Part shown: positions 8,895-17,959 of the stretch, in pieces | How the letters are laid out: every line of letters begins with the position of its first letter | How positions within the stretch are numbered: the stretch's first letter is position 1 | NCBI RefSeq assembly: GCF_002531575.1 | Contig: NZ_NWTI01000027.1 | Span: forward strand, 36,874 to 100,873 | Direction: 5' to 3' | Source: Bradyrhizobium sp. Y36 | GTDB taxonomy: Bacteria > Pseudomonadota > Alphaproteobacteria > Rhizobiales > Xanthobacteraceae | Length of the DNA: 64,000 bases | The notes under the pieces: generated by a model | The model's database searches: none | Told to the model about the DNA's origin: nothing | Seen by the model: the letters and a program-made list of their open reading frames with translations, nothing else | Translations under genes and position numbers: made by a program

Positions 8895-10487
8895 TCAAGC
8901 GCCCAGGAGCTCCCGCAATTGCCGTTTCAGCACCTTGCCGTTGGCGTTACGCGGCAGCGGGTCTGCGGTGATCGCCATGGTCTCGGGAACCTTGTAGTCG
9001 GACAGCCGCTCCGCGCACCAGGCCCGCAGCGCCTCGCCGGCGACCGGCTGGCGCGTCACCACTACGGCGTGGACGCGTTCGCCCAGCACCGGGCAGGCCT
9101 TGGCGATGATCGCGCTCTCGACCACGGCGGGATGGCCGGCCAGCACGGATTCGACTTCGGCCGAATAGATCTTCAGGCCGCCGCGATTGATCATGTCCTT
9201 CTGCCGGTCGAACACGCGGACGAACCCGTCCGCATCGACCGAGCCGAGGTCGCCCGAGTGCCAGAAGCCCGCGGTAAAGCTCTCGGCTGTGGCCTTCGGG
9301 TTGTTCCAATAGCCCTTGATGACGGAGGCGCTCTGGATCCAGAGCTCGCCGATCTCGCCGCGCGGCAGCTCGCGGCCATCGCGATCCATCGCAACGATGC
9401 ACGCGCCGGGGCACGGCAGTCCGACGCTGTCGATATGGCTCTCGGTCAGCTCGCCCGGCATGATCGTCGAGGGTGACGTCGTCTCGGTCGCGCCATAGCA
9501 GTTCATCAGCTTCAGACCCGGAATCTTCGCCTTGAGCTTCTCGATGGTGGCGACCGGCATCGGCGCGCCGCCAAAGCCGCCGATGCGCCAGCTCGACAGA
9601 TCGTAGCCGTCGAAATCCGGCTGGAGCAGGCAGAGATTGTACATCGCCGGCACCATCACCGTGTAGGTGACGCGCTCGCGCGCGGCGAGCTTGAGATAAT
9701 CGGCCGCCTTGAACTCCGGCATGATGATCAGCGCGCCGCCGCTGCGAATCATGGTCGTGATGTTGGCAACGACGCCGGTGACGTGGCCGAGCGGCACCGC
9801 GGCGATCGAGCGATCCGCTTGCGTCAATTGCAGGCAGGACACGAACACCATCGAGGAATGGACGATGTTGCAATGGGCCAGCATGGCGCCCTTCGGCTTG
9901 CCCGTGGTGCCCGAGGTGTAGAGGATCATCGCGGTGTCCTCCTCGCTGACCTCGACCGGCGCCTGCGCCGGGGCGTGGTCGGCGAGCGCGGCGACGCGCG
10001 AGCGGACCGGATCGTCGTCGACGGCGATACGGTGGATCAGATCGGGCACGTCCTGCGCATCGGGCAGCCGCTCAGCCAGCGATGCCTCGTGGATCAGGAT
10101 CTTGGCGCCGCAATCGGCGAGCACATAGGCGATCTCCGGCTTCTGCTGGCGCGTGCTGAGCAGCACCGTGACCAGCCCTTCATGCGCGGCGGCAAACAGC
10201 AGCAGCGGAAATTCGATGCGGTTGCCGAGCAGGATCGCGACGCGATCGCCGCGCTGCAAGCCCAGCTTGCGAAAGCCCGAGGCGATCCGCCTTGCCTGCT
10301 CCCCGGCCTGCCGCCAGCTCAACCGGACATGGCCCGCGATCAAAGCCTCGCCGTCGCCATTGCCGACGCAGGCGTCCGCGATCATCGCCCACAGGCTCGC
10401 CGGCCGGTCGCAAAAGGCCGGCACCATTCGATCGCCGAACCGCGCCTCGAGCCGCATCGGCGGGATCTGAGATTGCGACCAGTCCAT
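8895..10487 (-). CDS. Class I AMP-forming acyl-CoA synthetase
   Basis: 530 residues, ANL superfamily. Adenylate-forming motif YTSGTTGKPKGA near residue 190, YGATE near 335, SGDLG near 420, and a C-terminal domain with catalytic Lys in NANGKVLK near 518. It activates a carboxylic acid to the acyl-AMP and then the CoA thioester in the cytosol. Length and motifs fit medium/long-chain or aryl acid ligases; the acid is not predictable. It stands alone, with 165 bases of featureless sequence before the YfgM operon. Confidence 0.9.
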   Translation of the reverse strand: MDWSQSQIPPMRLEARFGDRMVPAFCDRPASLWAMIADACVGNGDGEALIAGHVRLSWRQAGEQARRIASGFRKLGLQRGDRVAILLGNRIEFPLLLFAAAHEGLVTVLLSTRQQKPEIAYVLADCGAKILIHEASLAERLPDAQDVPDLIHRIAVDDDPVRSRVAALADHAPAQAPVEVSEEDTAMILYTSGTTGKPKGAMLAHCNIVHSSMVFVSCLQLTQADRSIAAVPLGHVTGVVANITTMIRSGGALIIMPEFKAADYLKLAARERVTYTVMVPAMYNLCLLQPDFDGYDLSSWRIGGFGGAPMPVATIEKLKAKIPGLKLMNCYGATETTSPSTIMPGELTESHIDSVGLPCPGACIVAMDRDGRELPRGEIGELWIQSASVIKGYWNNPKATAESFTAGFWHSGDLGSVDADGFVRVFDRQKDMINRGGLKIYSAEVESVLAGHPAVVESAIIAKACPVLGERVHAVVVTRQPVAGEALRAWCAERLSDYKVPETMAITADPLPRNANGKVLKRQLRELLGA

Positions 10488-10560
10488 CTGAAATGCCCTC
10501 GGCTTGTAGTCTCGTCACCTTCCGCGCACGTAGATCCCGATCACGTCTTGTGCCGACCGG

Positions 10561-11145
10561 CTAGACGCCGATCACGGGAACGCCAATCACGACCGGATGG
10601 AACGCGAACGCCAGCGCGAGATAGGCGACGATGCCGACTGCGACGGCGATCAGGTCGTTGCTGACGCCACCGACCGGAATCGGCGGGCCGCCGGGGTCGG
10701 TGCGATGCTTCAGCGAAATGCGGTCATACACCGCCCAGCCCAGGAACGAGCCGAACAGGATGATGGAGCCGAGATCGCCGTTGGCCAAAAGATGCGCCGC
10801 CGCCCACAGCTTGATACCGGCCAGCATCGGATGCTTCAGCGTTGCGTAGATGCGGCCGCGCAAATAGGAAGCGACCACCATGATCACCGCGGGCAGCATC
10901 AAGGCGACCGTGATGTGCTTCATCGCTTTCGGCGGATACCAGACGTCGATCCACCCCGTCGCACGATAGTGCGCAAAGCCCCAGATGATCAGCGCGAGCC
11001 CCGCGAACGAGACCAGCGCGTAGAGGATCTTGTAAGTCCCCTCGCCCAGCTTCGCGATCGCCTGCGCGCGCGCGTCTCGTTTCGTTGTGAAAACATGGGT
11101 GGCAAAGAACAGCACCAGCCCCAGGATCATGACCAGCAGACCCAC
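10561..11145 (-). CDS. NnrU family membrane protein
   Basis: 194 residues with about six hydrophobic segments. The conserved histidines (FFATHVF near residue 16, MKHI near 78, LKHPMLAG near 105) are typical of NnrU, a heme-associated membrane family named from nitrite/nitric oxide reductase regions. No denitrification gene is nearby, so the role here is open. SD GGGGAGGAT lies upstream of the ATG. Confidence 0.85.
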   Translation of the reverse strand: MGLLVMILGLVLFFATHVFTTKRDARAQAIAKLGEGTYKILYALVSFAGLALIIWGFAHYRATGWIDVWYPPKAMKHITVALMLPAVIMVVASYLRGRIYATLKHPMLAGIKLWAAAHLLANGDLGSIILFGSFLGWAVYDRISLKHRTDPGGPPIPVGGVSNDLIAVAVGIVAYLALAFAFHPVVIGVPVIGV

Positions 11146-11214
11146 GACATCCTCCCCGCAAAAGCAGCCCCCGCCAATGGCGTATCATCGATTGCCCGGC
11201 GGTCGCAACTCTCA

Positions 11215-11325
11215 CCCCTCATGGTGAGGAGGCGCGAAGCGCCGTCTCGAGCCATGCAGGCCCGGCCGTTGCAGCAGCAGGGCCATTCATCCTCGCGACC
11301 CGCGCAAACGCGCTCCTCAGGATGG
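11215..11325. repeat. Intergenic repeat of the CCTCATGGTGAGGAG type
   Basis: CCCTCATGGTGAGGAGGCGCGAAGCGCC begins with the hairpin CCTCA-TGG-TGAGG and GGCGC-GAA-GCGCC, and ends with CGCGCAAACGCGCTCCTCAGGATGGGG. This is a second class of repeat, unlike those at 1111 and 4701. It separates nnrU from the secreted protein gene. Confidence 0.5.
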
Positions 11326-11335
11326 GGAGCTGGAG

Positions 11336-11947
11336 CTATTTTCCCAGCTCGCGATTATCGACATAGCGGATCGCGATCGGGCGTCCTGCCAGCGCTCCGC
11401 CGAGCCCGCTGGTGAATTTCAGCGGCAGGCAGGCCTTCAGCGATGAATTGATGGCGTTGAGGTAAGTGGTTCGGGTTTCCGCGGGAACGCCTGCGGTTGC
11501 ATATGTCAGACGCGGCGGGCCGACCAGGCCACCATCCCTGTTGAAGCTGAAGCGCACCGACATCTGCATGCCGGCGCGCGCATTGTCCGATGGCGGCGAC
11601 CAGCAGCCGCGCAATTCCGCAAAGAGATCGCCGATGGTGTCGAGATCGTGATCAGGCTTCAGGTATTTGGCGCGATCGGCCTCGGATGGAATGCTCTGGA
11701 TGGTGAGCTGGAGGTTCTGGCCGATGGGATAATCGATCTCGGGAATGCAGGGGCCGGGTTCGAGCGGGCTGCAATAGGACGGCGTGCAAGGCCGGCCATC
11801 GAGCACGCTGCAAGGCTCGTGCGCGAACGGGATCGGATTGATCTGCCGCGGCCGCGCGTCGGCCGTGGTCGTCGAGATCGCCAGAAGAACGAGAATGCCG
11901 CGCCACATGGAGTGAACTCGCAAGATCACACGATTTGAAGGTGGCAT
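11336..11947 (-). CDS. Secreted protein with TonB/TolA C-terminal-like domain
   Basis: 203 residues from ATG 11947 (GGAGA just upstream); an alternative ATG at 11908 would leave a shorter signal peptide. A hydrophobic export segment ends near ADA. A Cys-rich stretch follows (PCSVL, PCTPSYCSP, PCIPE). The C-terminal part reads AELRGCWSPP, then MSVRFSFNRDGGLVGPPRLTY, then NAINSSLKACLPLKF, which resembles the TonB_C/TolA_C fold found in alphaproteobacterial cell-envelope proteins. Function unknown; the family call is by motif resemblance only. Confidence 0.6.
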   Translation of the reverse strand: MPPSNRVILRVHSMWRGILVLLAISTTTADARPRQINPIPFAHEPCSVLDGRPCTPSYCSPLEPGPCIPEIDYPIGQNLQLTIQSIPSEADRAKYLKPDHDLDTIGDLFAELRGCWSPPSDNARAGMQMSVRFSFNRDGGLVGPPRLTYATAGVPAETRTTYLNAINSSLKACLPLKFTSGLGGALAGRPIAIRYVDNRELGK

Positions 11948-12002
11948 TGTCTCCGACAACGTCAAGGTTATCGCCGTTCACGTGCTTGCGTTTCGGGCAC
12001 AT

Positions 12003-12107
12003 TGTCGTCGTCCGGCTTGACCGGACGACCTAGTATTCCAGAGACGGCAGTGAGCATGCCGATGGAGCGCGGCGTACTGGATGCCCCGGTCGAGCCGGGG
12101 CATGACA
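12003..12107. repeat. Mosaic palindromic intergenic repeat (TGTC...GACA ends)
   Basis: Two hairpins, GTCGTCCGG-CTTGA-CCGGACGAC and TGCCCCGG-TCGA-CCGGGGCA, flank a centre with TAGTATTCCAG and TACTGGAT arms. The overall plan is the same as 57545-57647. It lies at the 3' end of prfC. Confidence 0.6.
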
Positions 12108-12143
12108 GCAGTGGTGTGGCTACGAGCGCAGAGCAGCGCCCGC

Positions 12144-13766
12144 CTACCCCTTCTTCTTGACGTCCTTGACGTTGGTGAACTCGATGCCCTCGGCGCGCTC
12201 CTTGGTGTAGCCGAGATAGAACTCGTTCCTGGCGAGATAGACGGGATCACCGTCGACGTCGTCGGCGATGCTGGAGGTGTTGGCGGCGATGAAGGTGTCG
12301 AGCTTCTTGCGGTCCTCCGAGGAGACCCAGCGCGCCAGCTGGAACTCGCTGACCTCGAACTCGACCGGCAGCGAATATTCCGCCTCCAGCCGCGCCTTCA
12401 GAACGTCGAGCTGCAGCGCGCCGACCACGCCGACCAGCGCCGGGGCGCCGTCGCGTGGACGGAACACCTGCACCACGCCCTCTTCCGACATCTGCTGCAG
12501 CGCTTCCTTCAGCTTTTTCGCCTTCATCGCGTCGGTGAGACGGACGCGGCGAACGATTTCCGGCGCAAAGCTCGGCACGCCCACGAAGTTGAAATCCTCA
12601 CCCTCGGTCAAGGTGTCGCCGATGCGCAGCGTGCCGTGATTGGGAATGCCGACGACGTCGCCGGCGAAGGCTTCGTCCGCGACCGAGCGGTCCTGGGCGA
12701 AGAAGAATTGCGGGCTCGACAGCGGCATGCTCTTGCCGGTGCGCACCAGCTTGGCCTTCATGCCGCGGCTGAGCTTGCCCGAGCAGAGGCGCGCAAATGC
12801 GATGCGGTCGCGGTGGTTCGGATCCATGTTGGCCTGGATCTTGAACACGAAGGCGCTCATGCGTGGATCGGTCGCCTCGACCTTGCGCTGGTCGCTGTCC
12901 TGCGCGCGCGGCTCGGGCGCGAACTTGCCGAGACCTTCCAGCAAATCGCCGACGCCGAAGTTGCGCAGCGCGCTGCCGAAATAGACCGGCGTCAGATGGC
13001 CCTCGCGGAACGCCTCGAGCTCGAACGGCTTTGAAGCCTCGGTGACGAGCTCGAGCTCGTCCTTCACCGCGGAGACGTCGAGATTGGCATTGAGCTTCGT
13101 CAGCTCCTCGATCGCGATCTGCTGCGCCGCGCCCGTCTTGGCGCCGCCGCCTTCGAGCAGGCGCACGCCGCCATTGACGACGTCATAGGTGCCGAGGAAG
13201 TCGCGGCCGCGGCCGACCGGCCAGGTCATCGGCGTGGTGTCGAGCGCCAGCGTCTTCTCGATCTCGTCGAGCAGCTCGAACACGTCGCGGCTCTCGCGGT
13301 CCATCTTGTTGATGAAGGTGATGATCGGGATGTCCCGAAGACGGCACACCTCGAACAGCTTTCGGGTGCGCGCCTCGATGCCCTTGGCGGCGTCGATCAC
13401 CATCACGGCGGAATCGACCGCCGTGAGGGTGCGATAGGTGTCTTCCGAAAAGTCCTCGTGGCCCGGCGTGTCCAACAGGTTGAACACGAGGCCTTCGAAC
13501 TCGAAGGTCATCACCGAGGTCACGACCGAGATGCCGCGCTCGCGCTCGATCTTCATCCAGTCCGAGCGCGTGTTGCGCCGCTCGCCCTTGGCCTTGACCT
13601 GGCCGGCGAGATTGATGGCGCCGCCGAACAGCAGCAGCTTCTCGGTCAGGGTGGTCTTGCCGGCGTCAGGATGGGAGATGATCGCAAAGGTCCGCCGCCG
13701 CGCCACTTCGGCGGCAAGCGGGGAACGGGCCGGCGATTCGGCAGTGGTGGTGGCGATGTCGGACAT
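12144..13766 (-). CDS. prfC: Peptide chain release factor 3
   Basis: 540 residues, translational GTPase that recycles RF1/RF2 from the ribosome. G1 motif SHPDAGKTT at residues 36-44, switch region GISVVTSVM, DTPGHEDFSEDT near 100, NKMD near 156. The NTRSDWMKIERERGIS stretch is the RF3 form, distinguishing it from EF-G. The full family length is present. It is divergent from sugE. Confidence 0.97.
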   Translation of the reverse strand: MSDIATTTAESPARSPLAAEVARRRTFAIISHPDAGKTTLTEKLLLFGGAINLAGQVKAKGERRNTRSDWMKIERERGISVVTSVMTFEFEGLVFNLLDTPGHEDFSEDTYRTLTAVDSAVMVIDAAKGIEARTRKLFEVCRLRDIPIITFINKMDRESRDVFELLDEIEKTLALDTTPMTWPVGRGRDFLGTYDVVNGGVRLLEGGGAKTGAAQQIAIEELTKLNANLDVSAVKDELELVTEASKPFELEAFREGHLTPVYFGSALRNFGVGDLLEGLGKFAPEPRAQDSDQRKVEATDPRMSAFVFKIQANMDPNHRDRIAFARLCSGKLSRGMKAKLVRTGKSMPLSSPQFFFAQDRSVADEAFAGDVVGIPNHGTLRIGDTLTEGEDFNFVGVPSFAPEIVRRVRLTDAMKAKKLKEALQQMSEEGVVQVFRPRDGAPALVGVVGALQLDVLKARLEAEYSLPVEFEVSEFQLARWVSSEDRKKLDTFIAANTSSIADDVDGDPVYLARNEFYLGYTKERAEGIEFTNVKDVKKKG

Positions 13767-13853
13767 GGCCGGAGCGTTTGGCAGGGAAAATGGGCCTGAT
13801 CAAGCCTGATCTGGTGATTGCGGAGCCCTCCGGCCAGCCCCATATGGCGCGGG

Positions 13854-13918
13854 AGGGAGGACGCCCTTCCTGCTCACCAGCATAACACCGCGGGGACGAC
13901 CCTGCCTTGAACGGAGGG
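13854..13918 (+). promoter_or_regulatory. Guanidine-II (mini-ykkC) riboswitch-like leader of sugE
   Basis: Two short hairpins lie 18 bases apart, just before the sugE Shine-Dalgarno. P1 is AGGGAGG-ACGC-CCTTCCT (13854-13871). P2 is GCGGGG-ACGA-CCCTGC (13890-13905). Guanidine-II aptamers are two tandem stem-loops with ACGR loops, frequently upstream of sugE/gdx. P2 fits exactly; P1 has C at the fourth loop position. The SD GGAGGG (13913-13918) can pair with the CCCT arm, giving a plausible way to control translation. Confidence 0.72.
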
Positions 13919-13923
13919 TCGTC

Positions 13924-14238
13924 ATGGCCTGGAGCATCCTGTTCGTCGCCGGCCTCCTCGAAATCACCTGGGCCATCGGCCTGAAATATACCGAGGGCTT
14001 CTCGCGGCTCGTTCCCTCCGTCGTCACGCTCGCGGCCATGGCCGGCAGCGTCATCCTGCTCGGCCTTGCCCTCAAATCGCTGCCCGTGGGAACCGCCTAT
14101 GCGGTCTGGACCGGCATCGGCGCGGTCGGTACCGCGACGCTGGGCATCATCCTGTTCGGCGAGCCGGCCACGGCCCTCCGTCTTGCCAGCATCGGCCTGA
14201 TCGTCGCCGGGATCGTCGGGCTGAAGCTCGTTACCTGA
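13924..14238 (+). CDS. sugE: SMR family guanidinium exporter (SugE/Gdx)
   Basis: 104 residues and four transmembrane helices, a small multidrug resistance fold working as a dimer in the inner membrane. The conserved Glu is in LLEITWAIGLKYTEGF (residue 13). The GTAYAVWTGIGAVGT stretch is the Gdx/SugE signature rather than EmrE. Family members export guanidinium in exchange for protons, which fits the guanidine-II-like leader. SD GGAGGG is six bases before ATG. Its end overlaps the convergent pit gene by eight bases. Confidence 0.9.
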   Translation: MAWSILFVAGLLEITWAIGLKYTEGFSRLVPSVVTLAAMAGSVILLGLALKSLPVGTAYAVWTGIGAVGTATLGIILFGEPATALRLASIGLIVAGIVGLKLVT

Positions 14239-15238
14239 CGAAGAGCTGGACCGCCCACCAGGTCAGCGCCGCGACGATGGCCGAGGCCGGGATCGTGATC
14301 ACCCAGGCATAGACGATCGAGCTGGCCACGTTCCAGCGCACCGCCGAGACGCGGCGGGCGGCGCCGACGCCGACGATTGCGCCGGTAATGGTGTGCGTGG
14401 TCGAGACGGGAACCCCGAGATAGGTCGCCATGAACAAGGTCGCGGCGCCGCCGGTCTCGGCGCAAAAGCCCTGCATCGGCGTCAATTTCGTGATGCGCAG
14501 GCCCATGGTGCGGACGATGCGCCAGCCGCCCATCAGCGTGCCCAGCGCCATCGCCGCCTGACAGGACAGCACCACCCAGAACGGCACCGAAAAGTCGCTG
14601 CCGAGATGGCCCTGTGAATACAGCAGCACCGCGATGATACCCATGGTCTTCTGCGCGTCGTTGCCGCCATGGCCGAGCGAATAAAGCGAGGCGGAGGCAA
14701 ATTGCAGGATGCGAAAGGCGCGATCGACCGCAAACGGCGTCGAGCGCACCGAGGCCCATGACACGATCGCCACCAGCATCATTGCGAGCAAAAAGCCGAC
14801 CAGCGGCGACAGCACGATCGCCAGCACCGTCTTGGTCAATCCGCCCCATACCGCCGCGGAGATCCCGGCCTTTGCCATGCCGCCGCCGACGAGGCCGCCG
14901 ATCAGCGCATGCGACGACGAGGACGGGATGCCCAGCGCCCAGGTCACGAGGTTCCAGACGATGGCGCCGACCAGCGCCGCGAAAATCACCTGGGCATCGA
15001 CGATCGCGGGATCGATGATGCCGGTGCCGATGGTCTGGGCGACGTGCAGCCCGAACACCATGAAGGCGACGAAATTGAAGAACGCAGCCCAGAACACCGC
15101 GAATTGCGGCCGCAGCACCCGGGTCGAGACGATGGTCGCGATCGAATTGGCGGCGTCGTGCAGGCCGTTCAGGAAGTCGAACAGCAGCGCGACGGCGATC
15201 AAGCCGACCAGGACGGGAAGACCCAACGCGGCATCCAC
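14231..15238 (-). CDS. pit: Low-affinity inorganic phosphate transporter PiT
   Basis: 335 residues. Two copies of the PiT repeat are visible: FDFLNGLHDAANSIATIVSTRVL near residue 23 and GGNDAQKTMGI near 197, with the SSSHALIGGL and VSTTHTITGAIVG segments. Inner membrane, proton- or metal-coupled phosphate uptake. It follows the DUF47 gene by 12 bases, the usual pitA pairing. Confidence 0.93.
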   Translation of the reverse strand: MDAALGLPVLVGLIAVALLFDFLNGLHDAANSIATIVSTRVLRPQFAVFWAAFFNFVAFMVFGLHVAQTIGTGIIDPAIVDAQVIFAALVGAIVWNLVTWALGIPSSSSHALIGGLVGGGMAKAGISAAVWGGLTKTVLAIVLSPLVGFLLAMMLVAIVSWASVRSTPFAVDRAFRILQFASASLYSLGHGGNDAQKTMGIIAVLLYSQGHLGSDFSVPFWVVLSCQAAMALGTLMGGWRIVRTMGLRITKLTPMQGFCAETGGAATLFMATYLGVPVSTTHTITGAIVGVGAARRVSAVRWNVASSIVYAWVITIPASAIVAALTWWAVQLFVR

Positions 15239-15250
15239 GGCAACCCCGCC

Positions 15251-15895
15251 CTAAACCTGTTCGATGACGATACTGTTGATCTCGTTCGCGACGTCGTCGA
15301 AGCGATCGGCCACCTTCTCGAGGTGGTCGTAGATCTCGACGCCGACGATGAAGTCCATCGCGCTACCATCGCGATGCTTGAGAAACAGCTCCTTCAGCCC
15401 GATGTCATGGAGATCGTCGACGCGGCCCTCCAGCTTGCCGAGCTCTTCCGTGATGGCGGTCAGCATGGCCACGTTGGGGCCGATCGACTGCATCAGCGGC
15501 AGCGCACGGCCGACCAGATTGGCGCATTCGATCAGAAGTCCGCCGATCTCACGCATCGGCGGCTCGAAGCTGCGGACCTCGAACAGCATCACGGCCTTGG
15601 CCGTCTGCTGCATCTGGTCGATGGCGTCGTCCATCGACGTGATGAGGTTCTTGATATCGCCACGGTCGAACGGGGTGATGAAGGTGCGGCGCACCGCCGT
15701 CAGCACTTCACGGGTGATGTTGTCAGCGTCGTTCTCGAACTGGTTGACGCGCTGGCAATAGACCGGCGTCTCCTCGCCCCCGTTCAGCATGCCCTGCAGC
15801 GCGATCGAGCCCTGAATCACCGTCTGGGCATGGCGGTCGAACAGGTCGAAGAACCGTTCTTCCTTGGGCAGGAACGCGCGAAACCATCGCATCAT
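15251..15895 (-). CDS. DUF47/PhoU-like phosphate transport accessory protein
   Basis: 214 residues, all helical and PhoU-related. Motifs include FFDLFDRHAQTVIQG near the N terminus, ENDADNITREVL near 50, FDRGDIKNLITSMDDAID near 75 and DFIVGVEIYDHLEKVADRFDDVANEI at the C terminus. This is the protein co-encoded with Pit transporters, thought to modulate them. It is first gene of the DUF47-pit operon. Confidence 0.9.
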   Translation of the reverse strand: MMRWFRAFLPKEERFFDLFDRHAQTVIQGSIALQGMLNGGEETPVYCQRVNQFENDADNITREVLTAVRRTFITPFDRGDIKNLITSMDDAIDQMQQTAKAVMLFEVRSFEPPMREIGGLLIECANLVGRALPLMQSIGPNVAMLTAITEELGKLEGRVDDLHDIGLKELFLKHRDGSAMDFIVGVEIYDHLEKVADRFDDVANEINSIVIEQV

Positions 15896-16051
15896 GGGGA
15901 GTGGCTACCGGTTGGAAATGGCCCGGCCCGAATGGGCCGTCATGAAACTGTCATAGACCATTTTCGATCCGCGTGCGTGACATCTCACGCCCGCGGAGCC
16001 GGATCATCCACCGGATTGTCGTTCCGTCAAAAAAGCAGCGACATCAATTAC

Positions 16052-17020
16052 TTATAGCGATCGCCGGAAGTAATGGGCGATTTCGCCGATGACGCCGCGT
16101 CGGAAGGTGAGCACGCAGATCACGAAGATCGAGCCCTGGATCACCGTCACCCACTGGCCGAAGCCGGCGAGGTATTGCTGCATGGCGATGATCACGAAGG
16201 CGCCGACGACGGGCCCGAAGATGGTGCCGAGGCCGCCGACCAGCGTCATCAGCACGACTTCACCGGACATCGACCAATGCACGTCGGTGAGCGAGGCGTT
16301 TTGCGCCACGAACACCTTCAGCGCACCGGCAAAACCGGCCAGCGTGCCGGACAGGACGAACGCCAGGAACTTGTACTGGTCGGTCCGATAGCCGAGCGAA
16401 ATCGCGCGCGGCTCGTTCTCACGGATCGCCTTCAGCACCTCGCCGAACGGCGAGTTGATGATGCGGAAGATCAAGAGGAAGCCGGCGAGGAACCCGACCA
16501 GCACGACGTAGTAGAGCACCGTCGGCTTGGACAGATCGAACACGCCGAACATGTGTCCCTGCGGGATGCCCTGGATGCCGTCCTCACCGTGGGTGAACGG
16601 AGCCTGGAGGTAGATGAAGTACAGCAGCTGCGACAGCGCCAGCGTGATCATCGAGAAATAGATGCCCTGGCGACGGATCGAGATGTAGCCGGTGATGATC
16701 GAGAGCACGAACGCTGCGGCGATGCCGACGAGGATGCCGAGCTCTGGCGGCAGCGCCCACACCTTCAGCGCATGCGCGCTGCAATAGCCGGCGGTTCCCA
16801 AGAACATCGCGTGACCGAACGACAGCAGGCCGCCATAGCCGATCAAGAGGTTGAAGGCGCAGGCGAGCAGCGCGAAGCACAGCGCCTGCATCACGAAGAA
16901 CGGGTAGACGCCCGTGAATGGCACCGAGGCCAGCAGCAGCGCCATCACCACGAAAACGATCATCTCGTCGCGCATCGCCCGCGGGGTTGCCGGCAGCGTA
17001 TCGTCCGTCAGGGTTGTCAT
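16052..17020 (-). CDS. livM: Branched-chain amino acid ABC transporter permease LivM
   Basis: 322 residues with about ten transmembrane segments. Family motifs are LLIGYGGLLSFGHAMFLGTAGY near residue 60 and the cytoplasmic EAA-like loop AIRENEPRAISLGYRTDQYK near 195. Last gene of the liv operon, one base after livH. It pairs with LivH to form the inner-membrane channel. Confidence 0.92.
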   Translation of the reverse strand: MTTLTDDTLPATPRAMRDEMIVFVVMALLLASVPFTGVYPFFVMQALCFALLACAFNLLIGYGGLLSFGHAMFLGTAGYCSAHALKVWALPPELGILVGIAAAFVLSIITGYISIRRQGIYFSMITLALSQLLYFIYLQAPFTHGEDGIQGIPQGHMFGVFDLSKPTVLYYVVLVGFLAGFLLIFRIINSPFGEVLKAIRENEPRAISLGYRTDQYKFLAFVLSGTLAGFAGALKVFVAQNASLTDVHWSMSGEVVLMTLVGGLGTIFGPVVGAFVIIAMQQYLAGFGQWVTVIQGSIFVICVLTFRRGVIGEIAHYFRRSL

Positions 17021-17021
17021 A

Positions 17022-17885
17022 TCAGGCCGCCCTTCCCGTCAGTCCCGTTGGCTTCACCAAGAGCACCAGCACCATCAGCACGAACACGACGGTGTTGGAG
17101 GCCTCAGGGTAGAAATACTTGGTCAGGCCCTCGATCACACCGAGCGCGAAGCCGGTGATGATGGAGCCCATGATCGAACCCATGCCGCCGATCACGACCA
17201 CCGCGAACACGACGATGATGAGGTCGGCGCCCATCAGGGGCCGGACCTGGTTGATCGGCGCCGAAAGCACGCCGGCCAGCGCGGCAAGGCCGACGCCGAG
17301 GCCATAGGTGAGCGTGATCATGCGCGGCACGTTGATACCGAAGGCGCGCACCAGCGTCGGGTTTTCGGTGGCGGCGCGCAGGTAGGCGCCGAGCTGCGTC
17401 TTCTCGATCAGGAACCAGGTCGCCAGACACACGACCAGCGAGAACACGACGACCCAGCCGCGATAGATCGGCAGGAACATGAAGCCGAGATTCATGCCGC
17501 CCTTGAGCTGGTCCGGAATCGCGTAAGGCAGGCCGGAGGAGCCGAAATAGTTCTGGAACACGCCCTGCACGATCAGCGCGATGCCGAAGGTCAGGAGCAG
17601 GCCGTAGAGGTGATCCAGCCCAGTCAGCCATTGCAGCATGGTCCGCTCGAGGATCATGCCGAAGATGCCGACGATAATGGGCGCAAACAGCAGCGCCCAC
17701 CAGTAGTTGATGCCGCCAAGGTTCAGGAGGAAATAGGCGACGAAGGCGCCCATCATGTAGAGCGCGCCATGGGCGAAATTGATGATGTTGAGCATGCCGA
17801 AGATCACGGCAAGCCCGAGACTGAGCAGCGCGTAGAACGAGCCGTTGATCAGTCCCACCAGTAGCTGAGCGTATAGAGCCTGCAT
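17022..17885 (-). CDS. livH: Branched-chain amino acid ABC transporter permease LivH
   Basis: 287 residues from ATG 17885 (MQALYAQLLVG); the frame continues upstream to a TTG but the family starts at this Met. Eight or so transmembrane helices. LALVIFGMLNIINFAHGALYMMGA is replaced here by GLAVIFGMLNII-type sequence near residue 25, the LivH hallmark. EAA-like loop RAFGINVPRMITLTYG near 190. Third permease-side component of the operon. Confidence 0.92.
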   Translation of the reverse strand: MQALYAQLLVGLINGSFYALLSLGLAVIFGMLNIINFAHGALYMMGAFVAYFLLNLGGINYWWALLFAPIIVGIFGMILERTMLQWLTGLDHLYGLLLTFGIALIVQGVFQNYFGSSGLPYAIPDQLKGGMNLGFMFLPIYRGWVVVFSLVVCLATWFLIEKTQLGAYLRAATENPTLVRAFGINVPRMITLTYGLGVGLAALAGVLSAPINQVRPLMGADLIIVVFAVVVIGGMGSIMGSIITGFALGVIEGLTKYFYPEASNTVVFVLMVLVLLVKPTGLTGRAA

Positions 17886-17959
17886 CGATCCCGTACCCGA
17901 TCCCTTCGGCGTTCCCTTGAAAGTCGCCCGCAAGCTCTAGAGGCCTGCGGGCCGTTGTC

